From contig NC_071336.1 of assembly GCF_027744825.2 (NCBI RefSeq), positions 15,589,501 to 15,653,500 on the forward strand: 64,000 nt of DNA, written 5' to 3'. Below the pieces are notes generated by a model. It saw nothing but the letters and a program-made list of their open reading frames with translations. It searched no databases and was not told the DNA's origin. Both the position numbers and the translations under genes were made by a program. The stretch is from Synchiropus splendidus (taxonomy: Eukaryota; Chordata; Actinopteri; Syngnathiformes; Callionymidae). This document shows positions 25,501 to 35,375 of the stretch, piece by piece; position 1 is the stretch's first letter; each line of letters opens with the position of its first letter.

Positions 25501-26894
25501 CATACTGTAGCAGAACTCTGAGACAGAGAGCATTGCATTTATGAAAGTTTCCACTCTGGACGATTTCAAAAGTTTTAAGATTCAGGTGGTTGACAAACTC
25601 TGCACCCGACTCCAAAACAGCGTTGCATCCGGTCGTTTCCGACACCTGAGAAAGGCGGTTTATCTGGCTGGGTGAAATTAAGAATTATTTGTTATCATTC
25701 TGAATGTCACACTCGGACCGGTGGGTGTTGCTGAGGAACCAGCTGTCTCACTTTCATGAGCCCGGAAAACCCTCCATGCTCCGTCAAGTGCTGGAGCTTT
25801 AATTTGAAGGCAGTTGCAAGCACAGCACTTTCCCGTGCATGAGCTGCAGGATGCAAACTTTACATGACAGATTGAAAGAAGCTCCACAGCAGACATGCCG
25901 CTTCGTGAGCAGCGAGTAGGAAGGAGCGGACGCATCACAACCAGCGGGGCTTCATCAGAGCGCCGGCAGTCACACGTGATCAGATGTTGTGATCGGCAAT
26001 GACAGGTAGCGATCAGCATTCACCAATCACGCTGAAATCGGCCAATCGTGATCGGTGACCGATCGATCGGAGCTTCCCTAGTTTAAATAATATCAAACAG
26101 CGATGATCTAAGAGGAAAGAGCAGTCACTAAGAAACATCCTCATGAGTGCATCTCATATCAACACTAACATGTTTCAACAGCACATTTTTGTTCACAATT
26201 TCCTCCAACATCTACCATGGTAGCAAAATCAGAGTGCATTATTACGAATCAATGGACACTTATGGTACAGCTCTTTGTTGTCAAAAAGAAACAAAGGTCC
26301 TTCAAGTTTTTGTGTAACACATCATTTTCTACAACAGCAGATCATTAAAATTGTGGTTTATCCCACAAACTATTGATACAAGCCTTGACTGGCCAGTAGT
26401 CCTACCTGAGCAGGTGGACCTTTTTCTTAATGACTGCCCTAACACAGAAAGCACAGGGTACAGAATGAGCACGTACACACAAACACAGATGGAAAAGTGA
26501 TAATGAAGACAGAGGAGTCAGACAGATAGTCAGTGAGCCACAACAGTATGACATGATTTTACTGAGTTGTAATAACATGGGAACAGAAGAGTGTCAAAGG
26601 ATTATTTAGAAGAGAATCAATATTGACAACAAATATAAGTTGAGTTAGGTGTCTACCAGGGCGATGAGTGTTAAAGAGACAACTACAGCTGCAGTGTTTT
26701 TTTTCCCTTCACCTCTCTGTGACTGTAAACAGCCTGTTTGACTAGTTTTTCAAGACCTAACCTCAGCCAGATGGAACAAATGATGATTTGTCGATCTGGG
26801 AGGCCTACATTTTTTCAGTAAAAGCAAGTGAAACCCTTGCTGGAGCAGATGGTTGTTACCTGTCAAGTGTGGAGGTGGGTTGGCGAAGACTCAT
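6836..26894 (-). CDS. arhgef11: Rho guanine nucleotide exchange factor 11 (PDZ-RhoGEF), 39 coding exons
   Basis: The family couples G12/13-linked receptors to RhoA by GDP-GTP exchange. Coding exons in transcript order: 26860-26894, 23816-23907, 22952-23056, 22746-22795, 22469-22526, 21345-21541, 21202-21273, 20987-21094, 20771-20819, 20532-20569, 20038-20106, 19593-19697, 19358-19456, 19179-19221, 18872-18968, 17915-18037, 17122-17145, 16906-17032, 16722-16815, 16554-16583, 16288-16417, 16000-16206, 15817-15864, 15514-15662, 15211-15351, 14536-14612, 13559-13684, 13304-13421, 13084-13232, 11247-11322, 10995-11177, 10838-10919, 10652-10732, 10515-10564, 10171-10314, 9328-9558, 9082-9186, 8676-8965, 6836-7000. 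They total 4167 nt, 1388 residues, in one frame; the human protein has about 1,520. ARHGEF11 rather than ARHGEF12 or ARHGEF1 is indicated by the PDZ domain, the NVRNIIQHFENN, VPRSRSDVDM and SLENPTPPYTP linker motifs and the C-terminal EIFHTIE segment. The start MSLRQPTSTLDR matches the family N-terminus. Alternative exons may be missed. Confidence 0.95.
7863..8564. mobile_element. hAT-type non-autonomous transposon with 8-bp TSD, arhgef11 last intron
   Basis: The element runs 7871-8556 (686 bp). It starts TAGGGCTGCAAC and ends GTTGCAGCCCTA, a perfect 12-bp terminal inverted repeat. The flanking octamers ATAGCAAT at 7863-7870 and 8557-8564 are identical, giving the 8-bp target-site duplication typical of hAT elements. 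No transposase frame is present. The inside has a GC-rich block with a short tandem array of ACGTCACCACCT units (8140-8190). Confidence 0.85.
10652..11322 (-). CDS. arhgef11: arhgef11 PH domain exons 30-33
   Basis: Exons 11247-11322, 10995-11177, 10838-10919 and 10652-10732 encode about residues 921-1060. Conserved signatures are NLDLSTKKMIHEGPLIWKV at the start, ALLLSDCLLLLQ in the middle strands, KNSFSPMVKLESLLVRPVAT, DNKALYVIS, and the C-terminal helix NTWKDLLEKAI with its near-invariant PH-domain tryptophan. A glycine run (WLGGGG) lies in a variable loop. In this family the PH domain follows DH directly and binds active RhoA for feedback. Confidence 0.93.
11409..12217. mobile_element. Tc1-like non-autonomous repeat interrupted by a second element
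   Basis: The left part starts with ATGCCAAAAAGTTTGGACAC and the right part ends with GTCCAAAGTTTTGTATA, which read as inverted ends of a widespread fish Tc1-type repeat. Inner sequence also fits that repeat: GAGTTTCATGAAGTAGACACC on one side and ATTCATAGTTTTGCTGCCTTC on the other. The body is split by the element at 11809-12097. It lies in the arhgef11 intron between the DH and PH exons. No coding capacity remains. Confidence 0.55.
11809..12097. mobile_element. 289-bp MITE inserted inside the Tc1-like repeat
   Basis: The ends read CAAGTAACATCCGACTTATG on the left and, on the opposite strand from the right, CAAGCAACATCCGACTTACA, a near-perfect inverted repeat of about 20 bp. Each end is flanked by TA (11807-11808 and 12098-12099), which fits a Tc1/mariner-type target duplication. 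No coding sequence is present. It is younger than the repeat it splits. Confidence 0.7.
12236..12911. mobile_element. degenerate hAT-like element
   Basis: The left edge reads TTAGTACGTCCCAATACCAA and the right edge, on the opposite strand, reads TTAGGGATGTCCTGATACAA. These are diverged versions of a TAGGGATGTCCxGATAC terminal repeat common in fish hAT elements. TATCGGTACTCG and CAGTACTCAGTATCG further in also mirror each other. I could not find a clear 8-bp target duplication, so the edges are approximate. Confidence 0.45.
13084..15662 (-). CDS. arhgef11: arhgef11 DH (RhoGEF) domain exons 24-29
   Basis: Exons 15514-15662, 15211-15351, 14536-14612, 13559-13684, 13304-13421 and 13084-13232 encode the catalytic Dbl-homology domain, about residues 715-920. 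Conserved region CR1 reads YELFTTETSHLRTLRVLDQV, the middle carries RRLQLKDLLVSEMQRLTKYP (CR3, the hallmark LxxPxQRLxKYPLLL region) and the last helix reads AVNEVVRETEHRQRL. The intron after 15211 has a GC donor (GCAAGT) in place of GT. The domain looks intact, so catalytic competence is expected. Confidence 0.94.
13950..14130. repeat. possible old dispersed repeat in arhgef11 intron
   Basis: The phrase around 14030-14130 (GTAAGGGGTCAGCAGTTCTAC, then AAATCTTAGTCGATTCTG) resembles tails of common fish interspersed repeats that carry a run on remaining unit length and the phrase TTTAAAATCGATTCT. The resemblance is weak and no ends are visible. Confidence 0.25.
14913..15137. mobile_element. possible hAT-like MITE in arhgef11 intron
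   Basis: The left edge CAGTGGCCCCCAAATGCTAA and the right edge, read on the other strand as CTGTTCTCAACTGGGGGAGT, resemble the CAGTGGTTCTCAACCT terminal repeat of Charlie-type hAT elements. GTGACCC and GTCGCAACCC near the two ends also mirror each other. The flanking octamers do not match, so the call is weak. Confidence 0.35.
15817..16815 (-). CDS. arhgef11: arhgef11 linker exons 19-23 between RGSL and DH
   Basis: Five exons (16722-16815, 16554-16583, 16288-16417, 16000-16206, 15817-15864) encode a mostly disordered, serine-rich linker. It contains the conserved blocks KRNPILKYIGKP, TFHIPLSP, NVRNIIQHFENN, ARSESLK, VPRSRSDVDM and SLENPTPPYTP. These blocks separate ARHGEF11 from its paralogues. 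Exon 20 is 30 bp. The serine-rich RSRS block is a likely phosphorylation target by analogy with the family. Confidence 0.92.
16906..19697 (-). CDS. arhgef11: arhgef11 RGS-like domain exons 12-18
   Basis: Exons 12-18 encode about residues 292-497. The domain opens with GPFQDIELLKLRPAHMTVF, continues through LFYLSVEAYLGASPKDARSL and GLGSLFGEGDL, and ends near EKEKWLAFLKTKK. This is the RGS-homology (RGSL) fold that binds activated G-alpha 12/13 in the ARHGEF1/11/12 family. The acidic stretch just upstream (exon 11, EEEDDEDDG) matches the acidic element that precedes the RGSL box in this family. Exon 17 is only 24 bp (codes for SKHEEDR) but is in phase and matches the family sequence. Confidence 0.92.
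21600..22145. repeat. degenerate hAT-like repeat fragments
   Basis: Two phrases, GGACTGAGCGATATGGATAT at about 21620 and CATGGACGATATGGCCTAAA at about 21750, are characteristic of fish hAT-type repeats that begin GGCTGGGCGATATGG. Between and after them lies A/T-rich filler. Neither a matching inverted end nor a target duplication is visible. Confidence 0.35.
22469..23056 (-). CDS. arhgef11: arhgef11 PDZ-domain exons 3-5
   Basis: Three exons (22952-23056, 22746-22795, 22469-22526) plus the first codons of exon 6 encode the PDZ domain, about residues 43-120. The carboxylate-binding loop reads GFGF, preceded by LVQRCVVVQKDQ. The later strands read AGVQEGDRIIKVNGS and the second helix reads HQEVVKLIK. 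In this family the PDZ domain binds C-termini of plexin-B and some GPCRs. All borders are GT-AG and phases are continuous. Confidence 0.93.
25177..26088. mobile_element. hAT-type non-autonomous transposon with 8-bp TSD, arhgef11 intron 1
   Basis: The element runs 25185-26080 (896 bp). It starts TAGGGATGCTCCGATCAGGA and, read from the right, starts TAGGGAAGCTCCGATCGATC. Identical octamers GTTTAAAT flank it at 25177-25184 and 26081-26088. The ends are rich in CCGATCACCGATACCGAT-like subterminal repeats. The middle is CpG-rich. I see no hAT transposase. Confidence 0.85.
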
Positions 26895-27599
26895 GTCTGC
26901 AGCCAGACTTGCTCTCCTCTGCTTCCTGGTGTAGGATAACTCTGTCACTTGGCAGCTTGAATCTCCATCTTCTTGTTTGTCATCTTCAAATAGAAGTCCA
27001 CACAGTGCTGATGATGGCTAGAGAGACTACAGAGCATCAGGTACTGGGTGGTAGGCTGAGATCATAAAGGAAGTCCCTCCATCGTCCATCCACCCAACTG
27101 ATCCAGTAAAGACAAGAGGAATTTTGATAAAGTGCTGCAATATGTCAGAGCTAAATGTTCCACCCTGAACACTGTGTTATAGTTGTACTGGCTGCAATGA
27201 ATATATGATGTTTCAGGGCGACGGTTGATCTTCAGTGTCTGTTTTCGCGACGATCATAAATGATAGATGAGCGGCTGATATGTCTAGCTCTGCTCCAGGA
27301 GGTCAACAACTACACTACTGTGGATAGTACGTTTACTTTAACAGCCTACTTTTACACCCGTGTATTCAGATATGTGCAAGAGAGATACCAAAATCCAGAA
27401 CACTATTGGCACTATTTGAACAAGGCTTATTTCTCAACCGTGCATAGATACGTTGAAACGACAAGCATGAAGGCTCAGGGTGGACTGGTAACAGCAGTGT
27501 TCCAGTGAGAGTGGTTGAAAACGCCAAGTAGCTCAAAAGGAAATCACCAACCGAACTCTCTTTTAGGCAACCTGCCACCAGACTGAAGACCCGTTTCTA

Positions 27600-28400
27600 C
27601 ACTACACGCAATTTATCCTATATAACCTTACATAGTTGTCAGTGTAAACAGAAGCCTGAGACTATCACTGGGTGTGCAGCCTTCGCTAACGAATTAGCTC
27701 GCTCGCAGGCAGGTCAACCGATAGTTAAACAAGTAATGTCATTACTTGATACAAATCAAAGGTGCTTTCGAGTAAAGTCGAATGTGCTTCTTACGTACGC
27801 ATCGTAGCCCGGCAACTTAGTGTCTTGATAAACTAGTGGGGCATGTGAAAATCTGTCTCGCTCGCGTTAGCTCGCTGACGTTAGCTTAGTGGTCGGGCCG
27901 AGGTCGAGCCGCGGCATGGCGTTAAAACTCAAGCCGCCTGAGCGCTCACTGTGTCCGGCTATGAGCCAAGCAAAGAGTCCGTCCCGCTGGGGTGACGCCA
28001 AAATGAAACTCCGTCAAAATTCCGGCTCGAGGTGAGAAATTGAAAGTGGTATTTGTTCGTCTCTGTAAATACCACAGTCCAGTCCGGTAAGTCCCAGCAG
28101 AAGTCCACCTCAGCTCCGTTCTTCCAGACAAATGTTCCGCAGCGGGCGTCTCATTCCCCCTCGCAGTGTGTTGTCCATCAAAACGAGTCCACCTAAGTCC
28201 AAATGTGGCGTGTCCTCACACAATAGCTGTCCTGAATATTGTTTCGGTAGTGTTGTGATCCTGCTGTGGATCCACCATCATGTCCCTCGAGAGCCACACA
28301 AACAAAACACAGCGCACCGGCGCCCGCATCTGCTGCTACAGTGTTACTGCAGGGACCTGCCGATGATGCGCTGAAACCTCCCAACTAGTCGAATAAACTA
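27600..28400 (-). promoter_or_regulatory. arhgef11: CpG-rich region, probable promoter and 5' leader of arhgef11
   Basis: This block is markedly richer in CG dinucleotides than the introns next to it (for example 27780-28160) and lies upstream of the arhgef11 start codon at 26894 on the same strand. Directly before the ATG the minus strand reads GGCTGCAGACATG, so an acceptor two bases upstream is plausible and a non-coding first exon in this block would be expected. The exact transcription start is not visible. Confidence 0.45.
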
Positions 28401-28775
28401 TCTGAATCATCTGATTTGTATTCTTGATAACCCTATAACACCAGGATTTCAGCTGCTTCCTCACTAGACCGTGGTTTAAGATAAAGACAACTCCTTTATT
28501 GACTAGAAACACACAAGTCTCCGCTTTTCTAATCCATTCAAGAGATTTGATTAAGTTAAAATACGTGAGTTTTGTGGAGAAAAAAACAAGTAGTTATAAA
28601 TACAGAGGCTGTGGAAATAACGAATGAACCAAGGCCAATATGTGTATGAAAAAAATCCAGAATTGTTTAAATAGTGAGTCATTAGTTCGAAAGAGGAACT
28701 ACAATGTTAAAATAGTTTATAAAAATATTTAATGAAATTCATACAGTCAAATATAAGTGTACTTCTGCTTATTTT

Positions 28776-29880
<1,105 letters not shown>

Positions 29881-29989
29881 AAGCCTCAAATCACTATGTA
29901 CCTCTCAGATGGGTTGAGAATAGCCCTATGCATTTTAAGTCATCCCAAGAGGGAGGAGTGGCTCCCTATCTCGTAGTGACGCAGCGTGA

Positions 29990-30145
29990 GCTAAGGCCGA
30001 GGTTTCTTCACTTTACCAAAAATGGGCTGCTCCTGATGCGCCCGTGCGGCTGGATGAGGGGGTGAAGAACCGCCCCGTGCGCCTGACTCCTGGAACTTCT
30101 GCGCTTTTTCAAAGTGAATAGATCACTGACCCGGCGCTAAAAACG
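29990..30145 (+). promoter_or_regulatory. candidate promoter and 5' UTR exon of myadm
   Basis: This is a CpG-rich block (GTGACGCAGCGTG, GCGCCCGTGCGG, CCGCCCCGTGCGCC) ending in a good donor ACG|GTAAGC at 30145/30146. It lies 1.6 kb upstream of the myadm start, in the right orientation, and the coding exon has its own acceptor at 31680-31681. A non-coding first exon spliced to the coding exon is usual for MYADM. This link is inferred. Confidence 0.4.
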
Positions 30146-30149
30146 GTAA

Positions 30150-31680
30150 GCTAAAACTCATTTCCCTGTTTCCACTTTGAGACCTTCGCAGTGCTCTACG
30201 CTGTTCCCGTTTTTGGCTCCGAGTCATGGGCGCGGTATGGCCGCTATTCTCAGCAGACACGCGTCTATTGCGACCAAGATCTCTGTTTTTATGATTCAGA
30301 AGTTGCCATCAATCACTTTTGCTTCTTAACCCGCTTCAAAAAATAACTTCCGTCGAGGGTTCAGTGTTTTTAAAAAGGTGTGTCACAGTAAGACAGACAG
30401 AAGGGAGGTTGACTCTATGATGGCACACCATGGCGAAGCGAACATTCATCACAACCCCACGGGGAGAGTTTGGTTGAACTGAAATTCATCCAATTCAATT
30501 CAGATGTGTCAAGCAACACACCCTTCCTGTTCATCTACCCCAGCTTCCTCTGAAACAGGATGTCTGTCTGAAGAGTTAATGGCCGAGAGATGATTGATGC
30601 CTGTGATTTTTTATTTTATTATTATTAATAAAGAGTCTTTAAGGAATGTCTGCGACGCAATTGATTTAAATAATATTAAAAAATAAAACAACAACAGCAA
30701 ATAGCAAGACATATGTAAACAACACAGTTATAGACATGCCTGCACAATTTGTATAACTGTACTGTAATTACATTTCTCAAAAATGCTGACAGAATAAAAT
30801 CCCAGAAAACAATGAAATCGTTGGGGTGGGCACCGCTTGGGACCAAACCGAGTGGCTTCAGAATCAGAGCCAGCATTTCATGAGTGCATTTTTTGAGCCA
30901 CTTGGAAAACATAAAATATGAAAAACTGTAAGAAGACAAAGAACCAAGGCAATCTAACGTAATCTAATCTAATCAAAATTCTGGGTAACAATCACACAAG
31001 GCTCATGTCAAACCTCGGTTCCATATGAGCTTTTATATCTACAATATTATACTGTCTACATAATTTCAAGAACATACAATAACTTCATCAATTCACTGTG
31101 GCTCACTCAGAGCCAGGATGCATGGGAGGGGTAAAGCTTGGCTGCAGCTGCTGATCGCACACTAGAGGGAAGTAGTGCTTAACCTGCGGTTTGAGTTGAA
31201 CAGGTTGAACTTTCACTCTGATTTTGGAGATATGGGGACCCATTTCAGGTCCTGTTTGGTTTAATGTGATTACAGTTTTGTTTTGTGAATTTGTCACATC
31301 AGAATTGAAAGAGTCAAAACTGCTTGGTCAATCTCCACATCATCGTGTCACTTGTACACATCAGAAAAAGCAGTTTCTCATGTCTTCGGTCAAGTTGTAA
31401 ATGCTTTAGTGCATCCATGCAACTGTCTGTACATTTCTCTGCTGTTTTCTCTCTTGTCAGGATGGACTGTGGATTTTGAGCAGATGACAGGATTTTGCTG
31501 TCAATCCATTGAACTAATTGTTTTGAGAAATGCACTAGCAAAAATTATGCAGTATCAGTTTGAGCAACTTTGCATAGCCAGTCCAGACATTGCACTGCAC
31601 AAAATACAACTGGTGGCCACAGAAATTCGTTTTGAACTGAGGACTTCCTTTTGAAACTCTCTGAACTTTGTGTGTTTGCA
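30150..31680. other. probable first intron of myadm; nothing else recognised
   Basis: AT-rich sequence with no coding exon that I can support on either strand. No transposon with readable ends was found. Confidence 0.4.
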
Positions 31681-31681
31681 G

Positions 31682-31771
31682 AGCATGTGACCAGCAGTCC
31701 CTCAAGTGGGTTTTAGACACATACCGACATCCTCAGCACTCACGTCGTCGTGCTTCCTGTAGACAGCTACA
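31682..31771 (+). promoter_or_regulatory. myadm leader in the coding exon, with a start-stop uORF
   Basis: An acceptor TGTTTGCAG ends at 31681. The leader that follows contains ATG directly followed by TGA (31685-31690), a minimal upstream open frame that can slow scanning ribosomes. The main start is at 31772. Confidence 0.4.
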
Positions 31772-32620
31772 ATGCCTCTGCTGGTGTTCCCCACTTCCCA
31801 GGTGTTTTGGGTGCGTGTTGCCGCCCTGCTCTTCACCTGTGTAGCTTTCAGTGTTGCAGCACATGGTGCAGAACTGGGCGGAGGAGGAATGGCTGACTGG
31901 TGCATCTTCTGCTGGGCCTTCAGTTTTGCCTGCACTCTGCTGGTCCTGCTGGTGGAGCAGTGTGGCCTCCAATCCAGAGCCCCCGTATCCTGGTCCAACT
32001 TCCCCATCACCATTGCGAGCTATGCTACCCTCCTCTGCCTCTCTGCCTCCATCATCTTCCCGCTGTATTTTCTCAAAGATTCAAGATACCACGGAGAGAG
32101 GCGGGATCACCGCATTGTGTCCACGGTCTTCTCCTGCCTAGCCGCTGTTGCGTACATGGGTGAGGTCAGTCTGACCAAAGCAAGACCAGGAGAGGTGGCA
32201 GGCTACATGGCTACAGCCCCAGGCCTGCTGAAGGTGTGTCAAACATTTGTGGCCTGTGTGATCTTCATCCTGATCAGTGATCCAGTGTCCTATAACCAGC
32301 ACGCGGCACTGAAGTGGTGCATGTCTGTGTACTGTATCTGCTTCATCCTCTCCATGGCGGTGGTTGTGCTGTGTGTGGCGGAGTGGACCAGCTGCCTCCC
32401 GATCCCCTTCTCTAAATTCCTGTCAGGATATGCCCTCCTGGCTATGATCATGTACCTGACAGCGACAATTATCTGGCCAATCTTCCAGTTCGATAAGAAT
32501 CACGGGAGGGGAAGTTCTTCAACGAGCCTCATCACAGCTTCGGTGCTCACAGCTCTCAACTTCCTGCTCTACCTTGCTGACCTGACTTACACCACCAGAC
32601 TTGTGTTTGTCAGCTCCTAA
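31772..32620 (+). CDS. myadm: myeloid-associated differentiation marker (MYADM)-like four-plus-four helix MARVEL protein
   Basis: A single-exon frame of 282 residues. MYADM proteins are multi-pass membrane proteins with two MARVEL domains, found in lipid rafts, that help organise Rac1 at the plasma membrane. Here hydrophobic segments lie at about residues 10-30, 43-62, 75-100, 115-135, 150-170, 183-205, 218-240 and 252-272, which fits eight membrane passes. Typical motifs are YATLLCLSASIIFPLYF in the first domain and the repeat-like YALLAMIMYLTATIIWPIFQ in the second. Human MYADM has about 320 residues. Whether it is myadm or the myadml2 type is not settled. The duplication at this locus begins inside this frame, at residue 73. 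Confidence 0.88.
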   Translation: MPLLVFPTSQVFWVRVAALLFTCVAFSVAAHGAELGGGGMADWCIFCWAFSFACTLLVLLVEQCGLQSRAPVSWSNFPITIASYATLLCLSASIIFPLYFLKDSRYHGERRDHRIVSTVFSCLAAVAYMGEVSLTKARPGEVAGYMATAPGLLKVCQTFVACVIFILISDPVSYNQHAALKWCMSVYCICFILSMAVVVLCVAEWTSCLPIPFSKFLSGYALLAMIMYLTATIIWPIFQFDKNHGRGSSSTSLITASVLTALNFLLYLADLTYTTRLVFVSS

Positions 32621-32925
32621 CCAGGAAGTCTTTCAGCATGGATCAAATGAGAGCTCGTAACCATTGGGATTATTTGAACTAAATCCTGGCTCCATGAAGA
32701 TCTGGGATGTTCCATGGGAGGTGAGGTGATGCTCTTCATGTTAGCTCCGTACAGTTGAGGTGAATACACTGTTCTCTTTATTGTTCTGTTGTTGTGTGCG
32801 CATGTGTTGAAAGTATGTCTTCATCGACCCCAAGTGTGAATTTTTGTGTGTTGCTTTGTAGCATTTTCCTTCTGGCGCAGTCTTGTTGTATTAATCATCA
32901 TTCTTTGATAAATATGTCCAACATG

Positions 32926-32931
32926 AATAAA
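32926..32931 (+). promoter_or_regulatory. polyadenylation signal AATAAA of myadm
   Basis: AATAAA lies 306 bases after the stop codon in a T/A-rich UTR and is conserved in the second copy at 38644-38649. Confidence 0.6.
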
Positions 32932-34811
32932 GTAATGGTGAATCATGTCCAAGCTGAAGTAGTATTCATGAATATAAGACACATTTGCAGGAGATGTAAG
33001 TGTTGGAGTCCAGACATTGTTGAGACCGGAGCATATAGAGACAAAGACCAGTGAGGGGCAGAAACCAAGAGCTCAAACTGACCAAGACTATATTCGGTTC
33101 AGACTCAGCTGCTCACCAAGATGCTGCATTTGAAACTGTAGCTTTGTTGCAGCACCCCCTAGTGGCAAAACAAAACCCATTGAACTTGTGAATTGCATGT
33201 TACACAACCACCTTCGTGGATGCCATCTTTTTTAACATTAATATTCAGCTCTCTACAAGTCAGTTATCAAAATAAATCATGGTATGTTGACAAAACACAC
33301 CCAGTGTTGGATTTTTTTGTCTTCTTGTTTCGATATTTTCCATCCGTGTTTGCCACAGTCAGACGGACGTCTCCACCTGAACCTGACTCACCACATCCAT
33401 GAACCTCCATTGTTCCTCCTCTTCTCTCACCTGGTACCAGTCACTCCCCTGATGTGTTCTGCTGTGACCTCGTCCTCCCTGGTCTCATCATGGCAGCTCT
33501 TGCTGTTGATCACTCTTGCTGGTGCTTTTACATCATCATACAGTCATCTCCATACCTGTTCCTCCCTGACTGCATTATCATCTTCACTGCCCTTGACCCC
33601 TGTCATTCAGTCTAGATCGTCCAAATTCTAAAACTCATTGGCTGGATTTTCAAACTTTTTTTAAAGTAGAATAAGACCCATGTTTTTTCACACGCCTGAA
33701 TCGGGTATCAATTTTCTGTGGCTATTTACAGATGCAGGCCCTCAGCGCTCAGAAGAAGACTGCAATAACCACATTTCTTTAGAATGTAGTAAATACTAGC
33801 TATAATCCTGGCTATTAACATAATTTAGGATAGTTTCACCGAAAATCACAGAGACACCTATAAATGAAATTGAAAGTGCACCTGTCAGACAACAACAAAA
33901 CATAATGCTTTTTAATAACTGTGCAAGCTTTCCGTGAAATCACATGTTGTCCTTCAAACTGGAAAAGCCAGAAGCCTTTGATGACGATGGATGGAATGTT
34001 GATTTGCTGTTGCTTGTTGATCAAACCATCATGTTTATCACAAGTGTATTTGCTTGGATCAACAGCAAATGCAGAAGGTATGATTCCCTCTATTGCAGAT
34101 TCAGACTTAAAATTTGTCTTGTTGCAACTGTAAGTAACACAGCACATGTAGCTCCTTCCTCTATCCTTCCTGTGCTTAAGTACAGTTACGTATTTGTCCT
34201 TTATTTGAGAGATTGATTTGCTTAAACTTCCTCTGGATATGGTGGCGCTAACCTCTACTTTTTATTCCAGCAATACTTTTTATTCAACAATTCTCCACTA
34301 TGCTCCGTGAGATTAGTTTTACATTTTTAAGTTGTCTGGTTGGCTGAGAGAAATACTGGTTACCCATCATAACCCCAGTTCCAGCACCGGAATTTACGCT
34401 GGACCACATTGGGCAGGCGGACCAGATCAGGCAGTGACGTTTTCGACTGCGCCTTCCATCAACAGGAAACAGCTGGACTCAAACTCAACTATGTTAAAAA
34501 CTAAAAGGCAACACGTTCTGTATGTACAGTAGTTCTGTGGTTGTGTTGAGGGGAGTAAATAACTGAATTTGGTCGCTATGTTATGAACTAAGGATCATGG
34601 TTCTTAATCTGTAGTTGAACCATTAAAATGTTGCTTATTAATTCGTATTGCCAGTTAATAATTCATAACAGTTCCTCCCAACAGTCCCAATATACCCGCC
34701 TCCTTCTCAGCACGGGCAGTTCTATCGTGGCACGATGCAGTGACACATACTCGGGTAGATCAGATCAGATCAGCTGTGATCGTGAGTGAGGCCAGATGTC
34801 AAGACGTGACC

Positions 34812-35375
34812 ATGGATGACGAACTTAAACATCATATGTATTTCGAGAGTCACTGTTTATGTGACATGGAGAAGAAAATCGTCTATTTTCACGTCCGTCG
34901 AAAATCTGGTGGAGGGGAGAGCGGAGAGCTACAGACCGTGAAAGAGAATATCGACAGATTGTCCTTCAAATACCGAGAAGGTAAACGATATTATTGTGTT
35001 GCTCCTTTTACCCTTGAAATCGTTAGGTCAGCTGTAGAAGCTGACAGCTCTGGAACGACTCATCCAGTTTCGTTTTCCTCAGTAGCGAAAACGAAAGTAA
35101 AGCCGCCTGTTATGAAATCACAGCAATATTATGAAAAAAAACATATATATTATAGATATGCCGTCGATGGAATGAAGAGAGTCGTCAGCGTCTTCACTGA
35201 TGTTTATTGCCACCGTAGAACTGAACAGACACAGTCATTAGCATTCGCTCGGTCAAAGAACAACTTCAATTGTCACGGAAATATAACGCAAAGTATAGAC
35301 AAACGAACCACTTTGGTCTCCTTTGCATCAACGGCAGACTTAGATCGTGAACAGCAATTCTTCTTTGCGGAGTAA
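34812..35375 (+). pseudogene. RRM-like first exon of the decayed unit 1 gene
   Basis: An open frame of 187 residues that starts MDDELKHHMYFESH. It is the counterpart of exon 1 of the intact gene at 41083. The RRM-like core YFHVRRKSGGGESGELQTVK is preserved, but one residue pair is missing just before it compared with unit 2. After MKSQQYYEKK the frame enters a segment of about 400 bp that unit 2 lacks, and it stops at 35375. The former exon end (donor near 35690) is still recognisable but lies beyond the stop. The downstream KH and macro exons are deleted. It may still make a short RRM protein, but most likely it is a pseudogene. Confidence 0.65.
35066..35097. promoter_or_regulatory. inverted ISRE-like pair inside exon 1 (unit 1)
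   Basis: The sequence AGTTTCGTTTTC is followed ten bases later by GAAAACGAAAG. On opposite strands these give GAAANNGAAACT and GAAANNGAAAG, the core of the interferon-stimulated response element. The sequence also encodes VSFSSVAKTKV, so it may be coincidental. Confidence 0.3.

Noticed and set aside
27260..27508. Plus-strand frame of 82 codons with YFYTRVFRYVQERYQNPEH
   Set aside because: No family recognised, no splice signals, and it lies in the likely leader region of arhgef11 on the other strand.
31702..32013. Minus-strand 103-codon frame opposite myadm
   Set aside because: It is an antisense shadow of the myadm coding exon.
34740..34811. Upstream extension of the RRM frame from a GTG codon (also 41011-41082)
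   Set aside because: GTG is not a likely start here. The ATG at 34812/41083 has a good context and matches the start of conserved sequence.
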